From an uncultured Pseudomonadota bacterium (lineage in GTDB: Bacteria > Pseudomonadota > Gammaproteobacteria > Burkholderiales > SG8-39): a stretch of 50,579 bases of DNA. The notes under the pieces were generated by a model. It made no database searches. It was given only the letters and a program-made list of their open reading frames with translations, and was not told where the DNA came from. Every line of letters starts with the position of its first letter. The first letter of the stretch is position 1. A program made the translations under genes and the position numbers. The DNA lies in NCBI GenBank assembly GCA_903834835.1, contig CAILKO010000063.1, positions 1-50,579 of the forward strand. Reading direction: 5' to 3'. Positions 34,549-42,689 of this stretch are shown one piece after another.

Positions 34549-34577
34549 GTACGGGCATGCCCCGGGTATGCCCGTAC
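34549..34577 (+). terminator. Hairpin after the peroxiredoxin gene
   Basis: GTACGGGCAT (34549-34558) and ATGCCCGTAC (34568-34577) form a ten-pair perfect stem with a nine-base loop, 10 bp after the stop. A weak A/T stretch follows, without a T run. Confidence 0.55.
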
Positions 34578-34675
34578 ACAAATCTGGTCACAAATGGTTA
34601 CAGACGCACCCCGACCCGCGGCGTAGCCTGCCTTGTGTCGTGCCAAGCGCACATCAACGACCAGAGGAAACAAAC

Positions 34676-35155
34676 ATGAAACTTTCCCTCGCAGCAGCTG
34701 CCGCAGCGGTGCTGATCGCTGCCTCCTGCCCACTCTACGCGCAGCCTGCGCCGTCCCAGCCTGTACAAAAACCGGCTTCCGGCATGGACAGGATGCATGA
34801 TCACACCCACGGCGAGCAACGACGTTGCGCGACGCCCGACGACCCCAAGGCCTGCGATGCAGAGCGCCAGAAGATCAGAGCCGCGATGGAGAAAGCGCAC
34901 GAATCCTGCAAGGCCGTTCCCGGCAATGAGCGGCGCGGCTGCATGCAGACCAGCCTGTGCGCGCAGGCGCCCGACCCGACCCAATGCAACGCGCGCGAGA
35001 GCGACAAGCAGAAGCGCCGCGACGAACGGCATGTTGCGATGGAGAAAGCACGCGCGGCCTGCAAGGGCAAGGAAGGCGACGACTTGAAGCAATGCCTGCG
35101 CGATCAGCGCCCGCGACATTCACCCGCCTCAACCCCTCACGAGCCGAAACACTAG
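34676..35155 (+). CDS. Small exported Cys-rich protein with two PsiF-like repeats
   Basis: This is a 159-residue protein of unknown function. A clear signal peptide covers about 1-20 (LYAQ). The mature part is highly charged, rich in Lys, Arg and Glu, and has a His-rich stretch (MHDHTHGE). Two similar units, MEKAHESCKAVPGNERRGC and MEKARAACKGKEGDDLKQC, both place two Cys about 11 residues apart after MEKA, a pattern like the PsiF repeat. The paired Cys could form disulfides in the periplasm. The start at 34676 has AGAGGAAAC. The upstream frame has no signal sequence and was excluded. It lies just upstream of the M16 peptidase gene. Confidence 0.7.
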   Translation: MKLSLAAAAAAVLIAASCPLYAQPAPSQPVQKPASGMDRMHDHTHGEQRRCATPDDPKACDAERQKIRAAMEKAHESCKAVPGNERRGCMQTSLCAQAPDPTQCNARESDKQKRRDERHVAMEKARAACKGKEGDDLKQCLRDQRPRHSPASTPHEPKH

Positions 35156-35208
35156 GCTCGAAACTGTCAGACCGCACGCAGGAGTCATTCAGGGAGCATG
35201 CAACAATC

Positions 35209-37920
35209 ATGATGATCCATCTGCGATCCCTGTTCCTGCGCGCCGTCGGCGCACTCTGCCTGTTCGTCGCGTGTTCGGCCATCGCGCAGATGCCGCAGAA
35301 GGTCATCACGATTGAAGGTGTCACCGAGCATCGGCTGCCGAACGGGCTGCGGGTGCTGACCGTCCCGGACCCCGCTCTCGACACCGCTACAGTACATATC
35401 GTCTACCTCGTCGGCTCCCGCCACGAGGGCTACGGGGAAAAGGGCATGGCTCACCTGCTCGAGCACATGCTGTTCAAGGGTTCCCCGAAATTCCCTGATG
35501 TAAAGGCCGAGTTCCAGCGGCGCGGCGCGCGCTGGAACGGCACGACGAACGCCGATCGCACCACTTATTTCGAGACCTTTCCTGCGACAGATGCCAATCT
35601 GGACTGGGCGCTGGAGCTCGAAGCCGACCGCATGTTGAACGCCTACGTGCGCAAGGAGGACCTGGACAGCGAGATGACCGTGGTGCGCAATGAATTCGAG
35701 CGCGGCGAGAACAACCCGGGCTCGGTGCTGGTCCAGCGCATGAAGCGGCTGGCCTACAGCTGGCACAACTACGGGAATTCGGTGATCGGCGCACGCTCCG
35801 ATATCGAGAATGTCCCGATCGAACGCCTGCGCGCCTTCTACCGGACTTGGTACCAGCCGGACAATGCGGTGCTCATCGTCGCAGGCCGCTTCGACGAAGC
35901 CAAAGCGCTGCAGCTCGTCGCGAAGCACTTCGGCGGACTCCCGCGCCCCGGACGCCAGCTCCCTGCGCTCTACACCGAGGAGCCTACGGGCGACGGCGAG
36001 CGCAGCGTGATCCTGCGCCGCACAGGCGATACGCCGGTCGCTACGGTCATGTACCGTGTACCTGCTGCGAGCCACCCCGGCTATCCCGCGATCGAAGTGC
36101 TGATGAACGCGCTCGGGAACGTTCCGAGCGGCCGCATGCACCGCGCGCTGGTGGAGGGCGGCATCGCGGCACGAACATGGGCCTACGAGGAAACTTCGCA
36201 TGATCCTGGCCTGGCGGTGGCCGGCGCGGGGCTCGCACGCGACGGTGCGGTCGAGCGGGCGCGCGACACCCTCGTCGCCGTGATGGAAGGCATTGCTGCC
36301 GACCCGATCCGTACGGATGAAGTGGACCGCGCCAAGCTCGGTCTGCTGAACGATTACGAACGCACCCTCGGCGACACCGCGCGCCTGGTGCGCACCCTGT
36401 CCGACTTCACCGCACTGGGCGATTGGCGACTTCTGTTCCTGTATCGCGACCGTCTGAAGCAGGTCACGCCCGCCGACGTCCAGGCCGCAGCGGTCGCGTA
36501 CTTCCGGCCTGCCAACCGGGTAACCGGTGTCTTTATTCCAACTCCCGCCCCGGCACGCGCCGAAATCCCGCCCGCGCCCGCGCTTCAGGCTACGCTTGAA
36601 GGCTACACCGGGGGCACAGAACGACCCGAAGCCGGTGAAGCCTTCGACTCAACCCCTTCGAACATCGAGGCGCGCACGCTGCGCGTTACGCTCCCGAATC
36701 GCATGCGAGCTGCGCTGCTACCCAAGAAGACGCGCGGCGAGCGGGTCCACGCCCTGCTCAGCCTGCGCCTGGGGGACGAAGCGAGCCGCAACAATCGCGC
36801 CACTGCCTGCTCGATGGCAGGCGCCATGCTGATGCGCGGGACAACGCGTCGCAACCGAGGCGAGTTGCGCGATGCGCTCGAGCGCCTGAATGCAAATGTA
36901 ACGGTGAGCGAGGACGGCGTCACAGTGGATGTGCGCCGCGAGCACCTCACTGAAACGCTCGCGCTCGTTGCCGAGGTACTGCGCGAACCCGCCTTCCCGC
37001 CGGAAGAGTTCGAGCAGCTCAGGCGCGCCTGGTTGACTGGCGTCGAAGCGCGGCGCGGTGATCCCTCGGCCCTTGCCGGTGAGCGACTCTCGCGCCACCT
37101 GTTCCCCTATCCCAAGGGCCACCCGCGGTACACCGAGACTGTCTCCGAGCAAATCGCGGAAATCGGCGCAACGAAACTCGCGGATGCGATTGCCTGCTAC
37201 CGCGACCTGTTCGGCGCAACCGACGCAGAGTTCTCGGCGGTGGGCGACTTCGACTCCGCCGCGCTTAGCCGGCAGGTGGAGGCGCTGTTCGGCAGCTGGA
37301 TCAGTCCCCGCCCTTACACCCGGATTGCGGCGCGCCTGTTCGCAACCTCGACCCTCGACGCCCTGGAGCGCACGCCTGACAAAGCGAATGCAGTGCTGCA
37401 GGGCGGGCTCGCGTTCCCGATGGGAGACCAGAACCCCGACTATGCGGCCATGGTCCTCGCAAACTACCTGCTCGGAGGCAGTTCCACGGCGCGCCTTCCC
37501 GCGCGCATCCGAGAAAAAGAAGGCCTTTCCTACAGCACCTATACCTGGTTCAGCGCGAGCCCATTCGAGCAGGTCGCGAACTTCGGCGTATCGGCCATCT
37601 TCGCGCCGCAGAACCGCGAGCGCGTCGAACGAGCAGTGCGCGAAGAGCTCGCGCGCGCACTGCGCGACGGATTCACCGAAGACGAGGTACGCGGCGCAGT
37701 GACCGGCCTGCTGGAGAGCCGGCGCGTGGCACGCAGCCAGGATTCCGCGATCGCAGCGCGGCTTGGCAGCCTGATGCACGCCGGCCGCAACTTTCTCTGG
37801 GAGCGCGATCTTGACGCGCGCATAGCGGGCCTGAAGGCGGCCGATGTGTCCTCGGCGCTGAGACGCTACCTGGACCCCGCTCGGCTATCGGTCGTCTGGG
37901 CGGGCGATTTCAAGCCCTGA
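35209..37920 (+). CDS. M16-family zinc metallopeptidase, two-domain (YmxG/PqqL-like)
   Basis: This exported peptidase has 903 residues. The signal peptide covers about 1-27 (ACSAIAQ). The active half has H82-x2-E85-H86 (HLLEH) and the third zinc ligand E162 in NEFERGEN, spaced as in the family. The second half (about 500-900) repeats the M16 fold but lacks HxxEH, and is the non-catalytic partner that closes the chamber. Members degrade peptides in the periplasm. I start at the ATG of 35209 because it heads the signal peptide; an ATG directly after it (35212) is equivalent. The ribosome site is GGGAG, somewhat distant. It converges with greB. Confidence 0.93.
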   Translation: MMIHLRSLFLRAVGALCLFVACSAIAQMPQKVITIEGVTEHRLPNGLRVLTVPDPALDTATVHIVYLVGSRHEGYGEKGMAHLLEHMLFKGSPKFPDVKAEFQRRGARWNGTTNADRTTYFETFPATDANLDWALELEADRMLNAYVRKEDLDSEMTVVRNEFERGENNPGSVLVQRMKRLAYSWHNYGNSVIGARSDIENVPIERLRAFYRTWYQPDNAVLIVAGRFDEAKALQLVAKHFGGLPRPGRQLPALYTEEPTGDGERSVILRRTGDTPVATVMYRVPAASHPGYPAIEVLMNALGNVPSGRMHRALVEGGIAARTWAYEETSHDPGLAVAGAGLARDGAVERARDTLVAVMEGIAADPIRTDEVDRAKLGLLNDYERTLGDTARLVRTLSDFTALGDWRLLFLYRDRLKQVTPADVQAAAVAYFRPANRVTGVFIPTPAPARAEIPPAPALQATLEGYTGGTERPEAGEAFDSTPSNIEARTLRVTLPNRMRAALLPKKTRGERVHALLSLRLGDEASRNNRATACSMAGAMLMRGTTRRNRGELRDALERLNANVTVSEDGVTVDVRREHLTETLALVAEVLREPAFPPEEFEQLRRAWLTGVEARRGDPSALAGERLSRHLFPYPKGHPRYTETVSEQIAEIGATKLADAIACYRDLFGATDAEFSAVGDFDSAALSRQVEALFGSWISPRPYTRIAARLFATSTLDALERTPDKANAVLQGGLAFPMGDQNPDYAAMVLANYLLGGSSTARLPARIREKEGLSYSTYTWFSASPFEQVANFGVSAIFAPQNRERVERAVREELARALRDGFTEDEVRGAVTGLLESRRVARSQDSAIAARLGSLMHAGRNFLWERDLDARIAGLKAADVSSALRRYLDPARLSVVWAGDFKP

Positions 37921-37922
37921 GC

Positions 37923-37943
37923 GCAGGACCATCGCCGTCCTGC
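37923..37943. terminator. Hairpin between convergent peptidase and greB genes
   Basis: GCAGGAC (37923-37929) pairs with GTCCTGC (37937-37943). It fills most of the 27-bp gap between the two stops. No T run follows on either strand, so termination is only suggested. Confidence 0.4.
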
Positions 37944-37947
37944 AAGC

Positions 37948-38511
37948 TCAGTCGATCGCCAGGTATCGGACCTCAAGGATTTCCAGCTCTTCCGGTCCCG
38001 AGGGCGTGCGCAGCGTGACGCGATCGCCCTCGCGTGCCTTGATCAGCGCGCGCGCAATCGGAGAAACCCAGGATACCCGACCGCGCGCTGTGTCGACTTC
38101 GTCCAGGCCAACGATCGTCACCTGTCGCTCCTCGCCTGTCCCCAGCAGGTAAGTCACCCTCGCGCCGAAGTAGACCTGGTCGGTCTCGCGCCCCTCCGAA
38201 TAGACGATTTCCGCGTTTTCCAGGCGTTTGATCAGGAATCGTGTACGGCGGTCAATTTCGCGTAACCGACGTTTACCGTAGATGTAGTCGCCGTTCTCCG
38301 AGCGATCCCCGTTCGAAGCGGCCCAGGAAACCGTGGACACGACCTGAGGGCGCTCGACCTCCGCAAGCTGCTTCAATTCGGCCTCCAGGCGAGCATGCCC
38401 GACAGGCGAAATATAGTTCTTGGTGCCCGCGGGTATGCCCGCCACCGCGGCCCCGTCCGCAAGCTCATCGTCTTCGGCATCGCCTTCTTCCTTTACAAAC
38501 GCCTTGGACAT
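37948..38511 (-). CDS. greB: Transcription elongation factor GreB
   Basis: GreB rescues backtracked RNA polymerase by stimulating transcript cleavage. The 187-residue protein begins MSKAFVKEE and has an N-terminal coiled coil with the acidic tip (NGDRSENGDYIYGKRRLREID, about residues 66-86), where D and E at the hairpin tip enter the polymerase channel. The C-terminal FKBP-like domain (about 110-187) has VTIVGLDEVD and SPIARALIKAREGD. An extra acidic stretch (EEGDAEDDELADG) near the N-terminus is longer than in E. coli GreB. The ATG at 38511 was chosen over a TTG nine codons upstream. Gene neighbours are unrelated. Confidence 0.95.
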   Translation of the reverse strand: MSKAFVKEEGDAEDDELADGAAVAGIPAGTKNYISPVGHARLEAELKQLAEVERPQVVSTVSWAASNGDRSENGDYIYGKRRLREIDRRTRFLIKRLENAEIVYSEGRETDQVYFGARVTYLLGTGEERQVTIVGLDEVDTARGRVSWVSPIARALIKAREGDRVTLRTPSGPEELEILEVRYLAID

Positions 38512-38710
38512 GCCGGGAAACTCGATCGTCGCTGACAAGACACAGGATTTTAGACGGATCGCGCTCGCCCCCCTCTAAATCACGCCCGCCAAGACTTGCA
38601 AGCGCCGCCCCGAGAACTCACAATCCGGCCCTGCAAGCGGCCAGGCAGCCTGCCGTGCCGCAGGACACCAAGAAAAAGGCAGACTCGACTGCGAAAGGGC
38701 GGGACGAACA

Positions 38711-39412
38711 ATGGCGACAGAGCAAATTGAGGAAACCGACTTTCTGACACGGATGCGGATCCGCGAGATGATCCTGATGGGATTGATTGCGATCACGGCT
38801 GTACTCGCAAATCTGCCCCAGGAGCTCGTCGACGACAAACTAGGCATCAGCCGCACCACCCTGCTTGCGGTGCTGGCTCTCGCGGTGATCATCGGGCTTT
38901 TCCTGTACCTCAAGTTCTTCTTCTTCCTCGCCGTGATGCTGTTGATTGCCGGCGCGAACATGCCGGAGCAGATTGCAGAGGGGCTTAACCTTTCCAAACT
39001 GCCGCTCATTCTTGCCCTGGTTGCCTTGGTCGGGATTTCGCTTATCAACTACGTAGTAAAGATCTTGCCCACCGGTCTCGAACCGAAGCCCAAACAGAAG
39101 AGCACCGAGGGGGTGCGCGCGCTGTTCTATGCGATCGAGAAGAACAACCCCGTTTACGCCCAGAAGGTTCTATTGATGAATTTCGATCCGAACCTGTTGC
39201 ACGACAACGGCTACACCCCGCTCGCCTACGCCGCGATGAAGGGCAGTTCCCAGATGGTTGAAACCTTGCTGCGCAATGGTGCCAATCCGAACCAGCACAC
39301 CAAGGACGGCGACACGCCGGTCGAACTGGCGCTGCGCCTTGGCCATACCCAGATCGCGGATATGCTGAAGGAAGCCCGCCAGCAGAGTGCCCAGCCAGCC
39401 CCTGCCGGCTGA
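38711..39412 (+). CDS. Membrane protein with ankyrin repeats
   Basis: This 233-residue protein has three or four hydrophobic segments in its N-terminal half (about 18-36, 50-68, 70-82 and 97-118). A soluble C-terminal part follows from about 120. That part has roughly three ankyrin repeats, including DNGYTPLAYAAMKGSSQMVE and KDGDTPVELALRLGHTQIAD, which are textbook units of the TPLxxAxxxG type. Ankyrin domains bind proteins, so it may anchor a partner at the membrane. The function is unknown. The start at 38711 has GGGACGA before it. It is followed 31 bp later by the sugar-dehydrogenase-like gene. Confidence 0.85.
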   Translation: MATEQIEETDFLTRMRIREMILMGLIAITAVLANLPQELVDDKLGISRTTLLAVLALAVIIGLFLYLKFFFFLAVMLLIAGANMPEQIAEGLNLSKLPLILALVALVGISLINYVVKILPTGLEPKPKQKSTEGVRALFYAIEKNNPVYAQKVLLMNFDPNLLHDNGYTPLAYAAMKGSSQMVETLLRNGANPNQHTKDGDTPVELALRLGHTQIADMLKEARQQSAQPAPAG

Positions 39413-39443
39413 TTGCCTGGGGGCAGCAGCGATCCAAGCGCCG

Positions 39444-40598
39444 ATGCGGCTGGTCTCCCGCCTGGCGCGACTCGCTGCGGTACTGCTTGCCGCTGTGCTG
39501 CTGTCGTTTTCCGCAGGCGCCCAGGTATCGAGTTCGGTCGCAAGCCAGATCCGCCTGCCTCCGGGGTTCCGAATCGAGGTGCTGGCAAACGTGCCAGCCG
39601 CCCGCTCGCTCGCCCTCGGCGCCCAGGGGACACTTTTCGTCGGCTCGCGCAGCGGGAATCGCGTGCATGCCATTGCCCTCCACCCGCTTTCGCAGGGTAG
39701 CTACCGCGCAGACCCACCCCGTGCAATCGCTCAGGGGCTGAACAGTCCCAACGGTGTTGCATTTCGCGATGGTGCGCTCTACATCGGGGAAATCAGCCGC
39801 ATCCTCCGTCTCGACGGAATCGAGTCGCACCTCGATGCTCCGCCAATTCCTGTCGTGGTCTACGACCGGCTTCCGCCGGATACACATCATGGCTGGAAGT
39901 TCATCCGTTTCGGGCCCGACGGTCATCTCTACGTGCCCGTCGGCGCACCTTGCAACATCTGCGCGCCGGACCCCGACCGTTACGCGATGATCGGCCGTCT
40001 GAAAATCGTGAACGGCCGCGCCGCGGGCCCGCTCGAGGTGTTCGCGCGCGGCGTGCGTAATACGGTCGGGTTCGACTGGGATCCGGGGAGCCGGAATCTC
40101 TGGTTCACCGATAACGGCCGGGACTGGCTCGGTGACGACATGCCTGCCGACGAACTCAACCATGCGCCGCGTTCCAGCCTGCATTTCGGCTTCCCGCACT
40201 GCCATCAAGGCGACATTCCTGACCCGGAATTCGGGCGCGGACGCAATTGCGCCGAGTTCACTCCGCCGGCCCGGAAGCTCGGGCCGCACGTGGCCGCCCT
40301 CGGCATGCGCTTCTATACGGGCGCGCAGTTTCCTATCGAATTCCGCAATCAGCTATTCATTGCCGAGCACGGTTCATGGAATCGCTCCCAGCGTATCGGC
40401 TACAGAATCTCGATGGTGCGCTTTACGGGCGGCGGGGTGCCAAGCTATGAGACTTTTGCCGAGGGCTGGCTCACTCAGGGCAAGGTCCTCGGCAGGCCTG
40501 TCGACATGGAGATCCTCCCGGACGGATCGCTCGCCGTCTCCGACGACCATGCGGGGCTGATCTACCGGATCTGGTACGCCGGCCTGGAAAAACGCTAG
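39444..40598 (+). CDS. Exported PQQ-dependent sugar dehydrogenase-like beta-propeller (sorbosone dehydrogenase family)
   Basis: This is a periplasmic soluble protein of 384 residues in the GSDH/SNDH family, which oxidise aldoses or sorbosone with PQQ. The signal peptide ends near 34 (SFSAGAQ). Six-bladed propeller blocks are seen: LPPGFRIEVLANVP, THHGWKFIRFGPDGHLYVPVG, GVRNTVGFDWDP, NLWFTDNGRDWLGDDMPADELN and EHGSWNRSQRIGYR. The GHLYVPVG and EHGSWNRS blocks are strongly typical. PQQ synthesis genes are absent from the window, and whether the cell makes PQQ is unknown. The ATG at 39444 heads the signal peptide. Confidence 0.88.
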   Translation: MRLVSRLARLAAVLLAAVLLSFSAGAQVSSSVASQIRLPPGFRIEVLANVPAARSLALGAQGTLFVGSRSGNRVHAIALHPLSQGSYRADPPRAIAQGLNSPNGVAFRDGALYIGEISRILRLDGIESHLDAPPIPVVVYDRLPPDTHHGWKFIRFGPDGHLYVPVGAPCNICAPDPDRYAMIGRLKIVNGRAAGPLEVFARGVRNTVGFDWDPGSRNLWFTDNGRDWLGDDMPADELNHAPRSSLHFGFPHCHQGDIPDPEFGRGRNCAEFTPPARKLGPHVAALGMRFYTGAQFPIEFRNQLFIAEHGSWNRSQRIGYRISMVRFTGGGVPSYETFAEGWLTQGKVLGRPVDMEILPDGSLAVSDDHAGLIYRIWYAGLEKR

Positions 40599-40737
40599 TC
40601 GCATTTGCGCCTTTCGGCCTCATGCGTCGCGCAGCCACTTCAGCATGGCATTTCCACTACTGGTGGAAGGCGTAGAATCGCCGCGCACCACATTTTGTGG
40701 TTCTTCCCGCCTTTTCAAGCCCCCCCGGAGACGCTGC

Positions 40738-42396
40738 ATGGCGCTCATGCAATGCCCCGCGATCCGAATCAGCGCACCTCGCCGCGAACGCACCCGCGCT
40801 CGTCGTATACGCTGCATCGCCCTTAGCGACGTCGTCGCAGTCCTGATTGCGTCTGCAACGCTTGCACCCTGCACTGCGAACGCCCAAGGTTCACACTCGG
40901 AATCCGGTCTTCTTTATGCCGCAAGCGAAGCGGCCTACCTGCGCGGGCACTACGATCTGGCCGCACAGGCTCTGATCAATCTGCTTCAAGACAGACATGC
41001 AGATGACAGCGCGAACGTCACCCTGCTTCTTCGTCTAGGTACCATATATGAAATTCAGGGTCGCTACCGGGACTCTGAGAGCATCCTGGCGCGCGCGCGG
41101 CTGGGCGCTGAACGCGCCTACGGGGTAAATGATGCGATCACCGGCGCGATTTCCCTGATGCTGGGAAACGTATTCCAGGAACAGGGGCGCTATGACGAGG
41201 CAGAGGACGCCTATCAGACCGCCCTGCGCATCCTGCAGTCGGAATATGGGCAGGATCACCCTGCGGTCGCGGAGTGTATCGTCGGGCTCGCCGAAGTGAG
41301 CCGCCGACAAGGACGCTTCGAAGAGAGCCAGCGTCGCTTCTGGCGCGCCCACATGCTGAGCACCTATCTCTACGGCGGCGACAGTTCGCGCGTGGGCGAG
41401 TTGCTGGTCCGCCTGGCACGCGTCTATGTTCTCCAGGGCCGGGAGAAAGACGCGGAAGGACTCGTGCGGCGCGCGTTGAAGATCGGCGACCGACCGCTGC
41501 AAACCAGCGCGCAATGGGGCCGTCTCGACGACCGCGACCTGCTTCTCCTGCTGCCTGTGGAGCGCGAGTTCAGCGCCACCAGGGGTCGCATTACTTACCG
41601 GAAGCGCGACGGGGAACATCCCCTGTTCGCGCGCTACTTCGATTCCCTGGGGGAACTCTACCTGACGGCAGGTCAGTACACCAAAGCTGAGAATGCGTAT
41701 CGTCGTTCCATTACCATCCGCGAACGAAGTTTCGACCGCGACCACCCTGAGATCGCTGCAGCGAAGACCGGCCTGGGTGCCGCGCGGGCACTCTCGGGCG
41801 ACCTGCCCGGTGCCCTGGAACTGACACGTGGCGCCGTGGATTCGCTGACACGACGCATCGACGCCTATCCGCTCGCGGACGCGCGTTACGCGGAAGGCGA
41901 GCGCCGCCGCTGGCGACCAAGCTTCCTGCAACTCATCCAGCTCCTCGCCCGAGGCGGACGGGACATTGAAAATCACGCGGAGGAGGCCTTCAGGCTGATG
42001 CAGTACGCGATGACGCTCGACGTAGGACGCGCCGCGCATGAACTTGCTGCCAAGCTCTTTCCGGGCGATGCGCGAAGGGCGGAAACGATCCTCAAGGAAG
42101 TCGGCACGCAGGCGGCGCTCACCATCTCCGAGGTACAAGCGCTGCTCGCCGATGACGAAGGGCTGCTCGTACAGGTGCAGGATGGAGACGCGCTCTACGC
42201 TGCCTTGATCCGTCGAACCACCGTCACCCTGCGTTCGGCGACTGGCGATTCGCAGCGGCAGCACGACGCGATCGCGCTGATGTCGGACACGCTCCCGGGA
42301 ATCCGCAAGCTCAGCATCGTGAGCGATCGCCCGGTGGTAATTGTGCCCCACGTCGTGCTGCCCTCTGTCGCCTCGCTGAGGGCTTTCCGCAACTAG
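40738..42396 (+). CDS. Tetratricopeptide-repeat protein with a CHAT-like C-terminal remnant
   Basis: This 552-residue protein is probably exported: a hydrophobic stretch at about 32-50 follows a basic leader. TPR units run from about 55 to 350 (for example GNVFQEQGRYDEAEDAYQTA and LGELYLTAGQYTKAENAYRR). The C-terminal region (about 455-552) resembles the start of a CHAT (caspase-like) domain, DEGLLVQVQDGDALYAALIRR. It then jumps to a VSDRPVVIVPHVVLPS-like end and stops. The central part of a CHAT domain, with its catalytic His and Cys, is missing, so it looks shortened. I start at the ATG of 40738 (GGAG upstream). TPR-CHAT proteins often occur near two-partner-secretion genes, but here the two are 36 kb apart. 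Confidence 0.75.
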   Translation: MALMQCPAIRISAPRRERTRARRIRCIALSDVVAVLIASATLAPCTANAQGSHSESGLLYAASEAAYLRGHYDLAAQALINLLQDRHADDSANVTLLLRLGTIYEIQGRYRDSESILARARLGAERAYGVNDAITGAISLMLGNVFQEQGRYDEAEDAYQTALRILQSEYGQDHPAVAECIVGLAEVSRRQGRFEESQRRFWRAHMLSTYLYGGDSSRVGELLVRLARVYVLQGREKDAEGLVRRALKIGDRPLQTSAQWGRLDDRDLLLLLPVEREFSATRGRITYRKRDGEHPLFARYFDSLGELYLTAGQYTKAENAYRRSITIRERSFDRDHPEIAAAKTGLGAARALSGDLPGALELTRGAVDSLTRRIDAYPLADARYAEGERRRWRPSFLQLIQLLARGGRDIENHAEEAFRLMQYAMTLDVGRAAHELAAKLFPGDARRAETILKEVGTQAALTISEVQALLADDEGLLVQVQDGDALYAALIRRTTVTLRSATGDSQRQHDAIALMSDTLPGIRKLSIVSDRPVVIVPHVVLPSVASLRAFRN

Positions 42397-42576
42397 ACCG
42401 GAGACACATTCAGGATGCCCGGCGGGGGGCGCCGCTTAGCACGCACCCGGCGACGGCGCAAGACCCAGATGGAACAATGTTTTATTAGTATTTTCATATA
42501 GTTAACAGAAGCCTGCAGGACTGCGTTAGATTTGCTTGATCTCGCTCGGGAAGGGCGGGAAAATTATCATGAATTA

Positions 42577-42592
42577 CTGTATATAAAACCAG
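42577..42592 (+). promoter_or_regulatory. LexA-like box upstream of nrdJ
   Basis: CTGTATATAAAACCAG matches the CTGT-(AT)n-ACAG LexA consensus at 13 of 16 positions, with both CTG and CAG ends present. It lies about 98 bp before the nrdJ start in an AT-rich region. SOS control of a ribonucleotide reductase would be sensible, but a chance match in AT-rich DNA is possible. Confidence 0.35.
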
Positions 42593-42689
42593 TTCGCGCG
42601 GATGCTGCTCCGGCGCCGGACTGGCCCCGCCGCCGGCTGACCACAGCCCGGAGGCCCTGCTGAACGGACCTGATCGGAAGAACACGTAC

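Noticed and set aside
41035..42351. Minus-strand frame of 438 residues
   Set aside because: It is antisense to the TPR protein, whose repeats are clear; the reverse frame has no recognisable domain.
42480..42600. NrdR boxes before nrdJ
   Set aside because: TATATA-like stretches occur, but no pair of 16-bp boxes with the right spacing could be made out.
42397..42689. B12 riboswitch before nrdJ
   Set aside because: The region is AT-rich, and I could not find a B12 box or the conserved riboswitch core.
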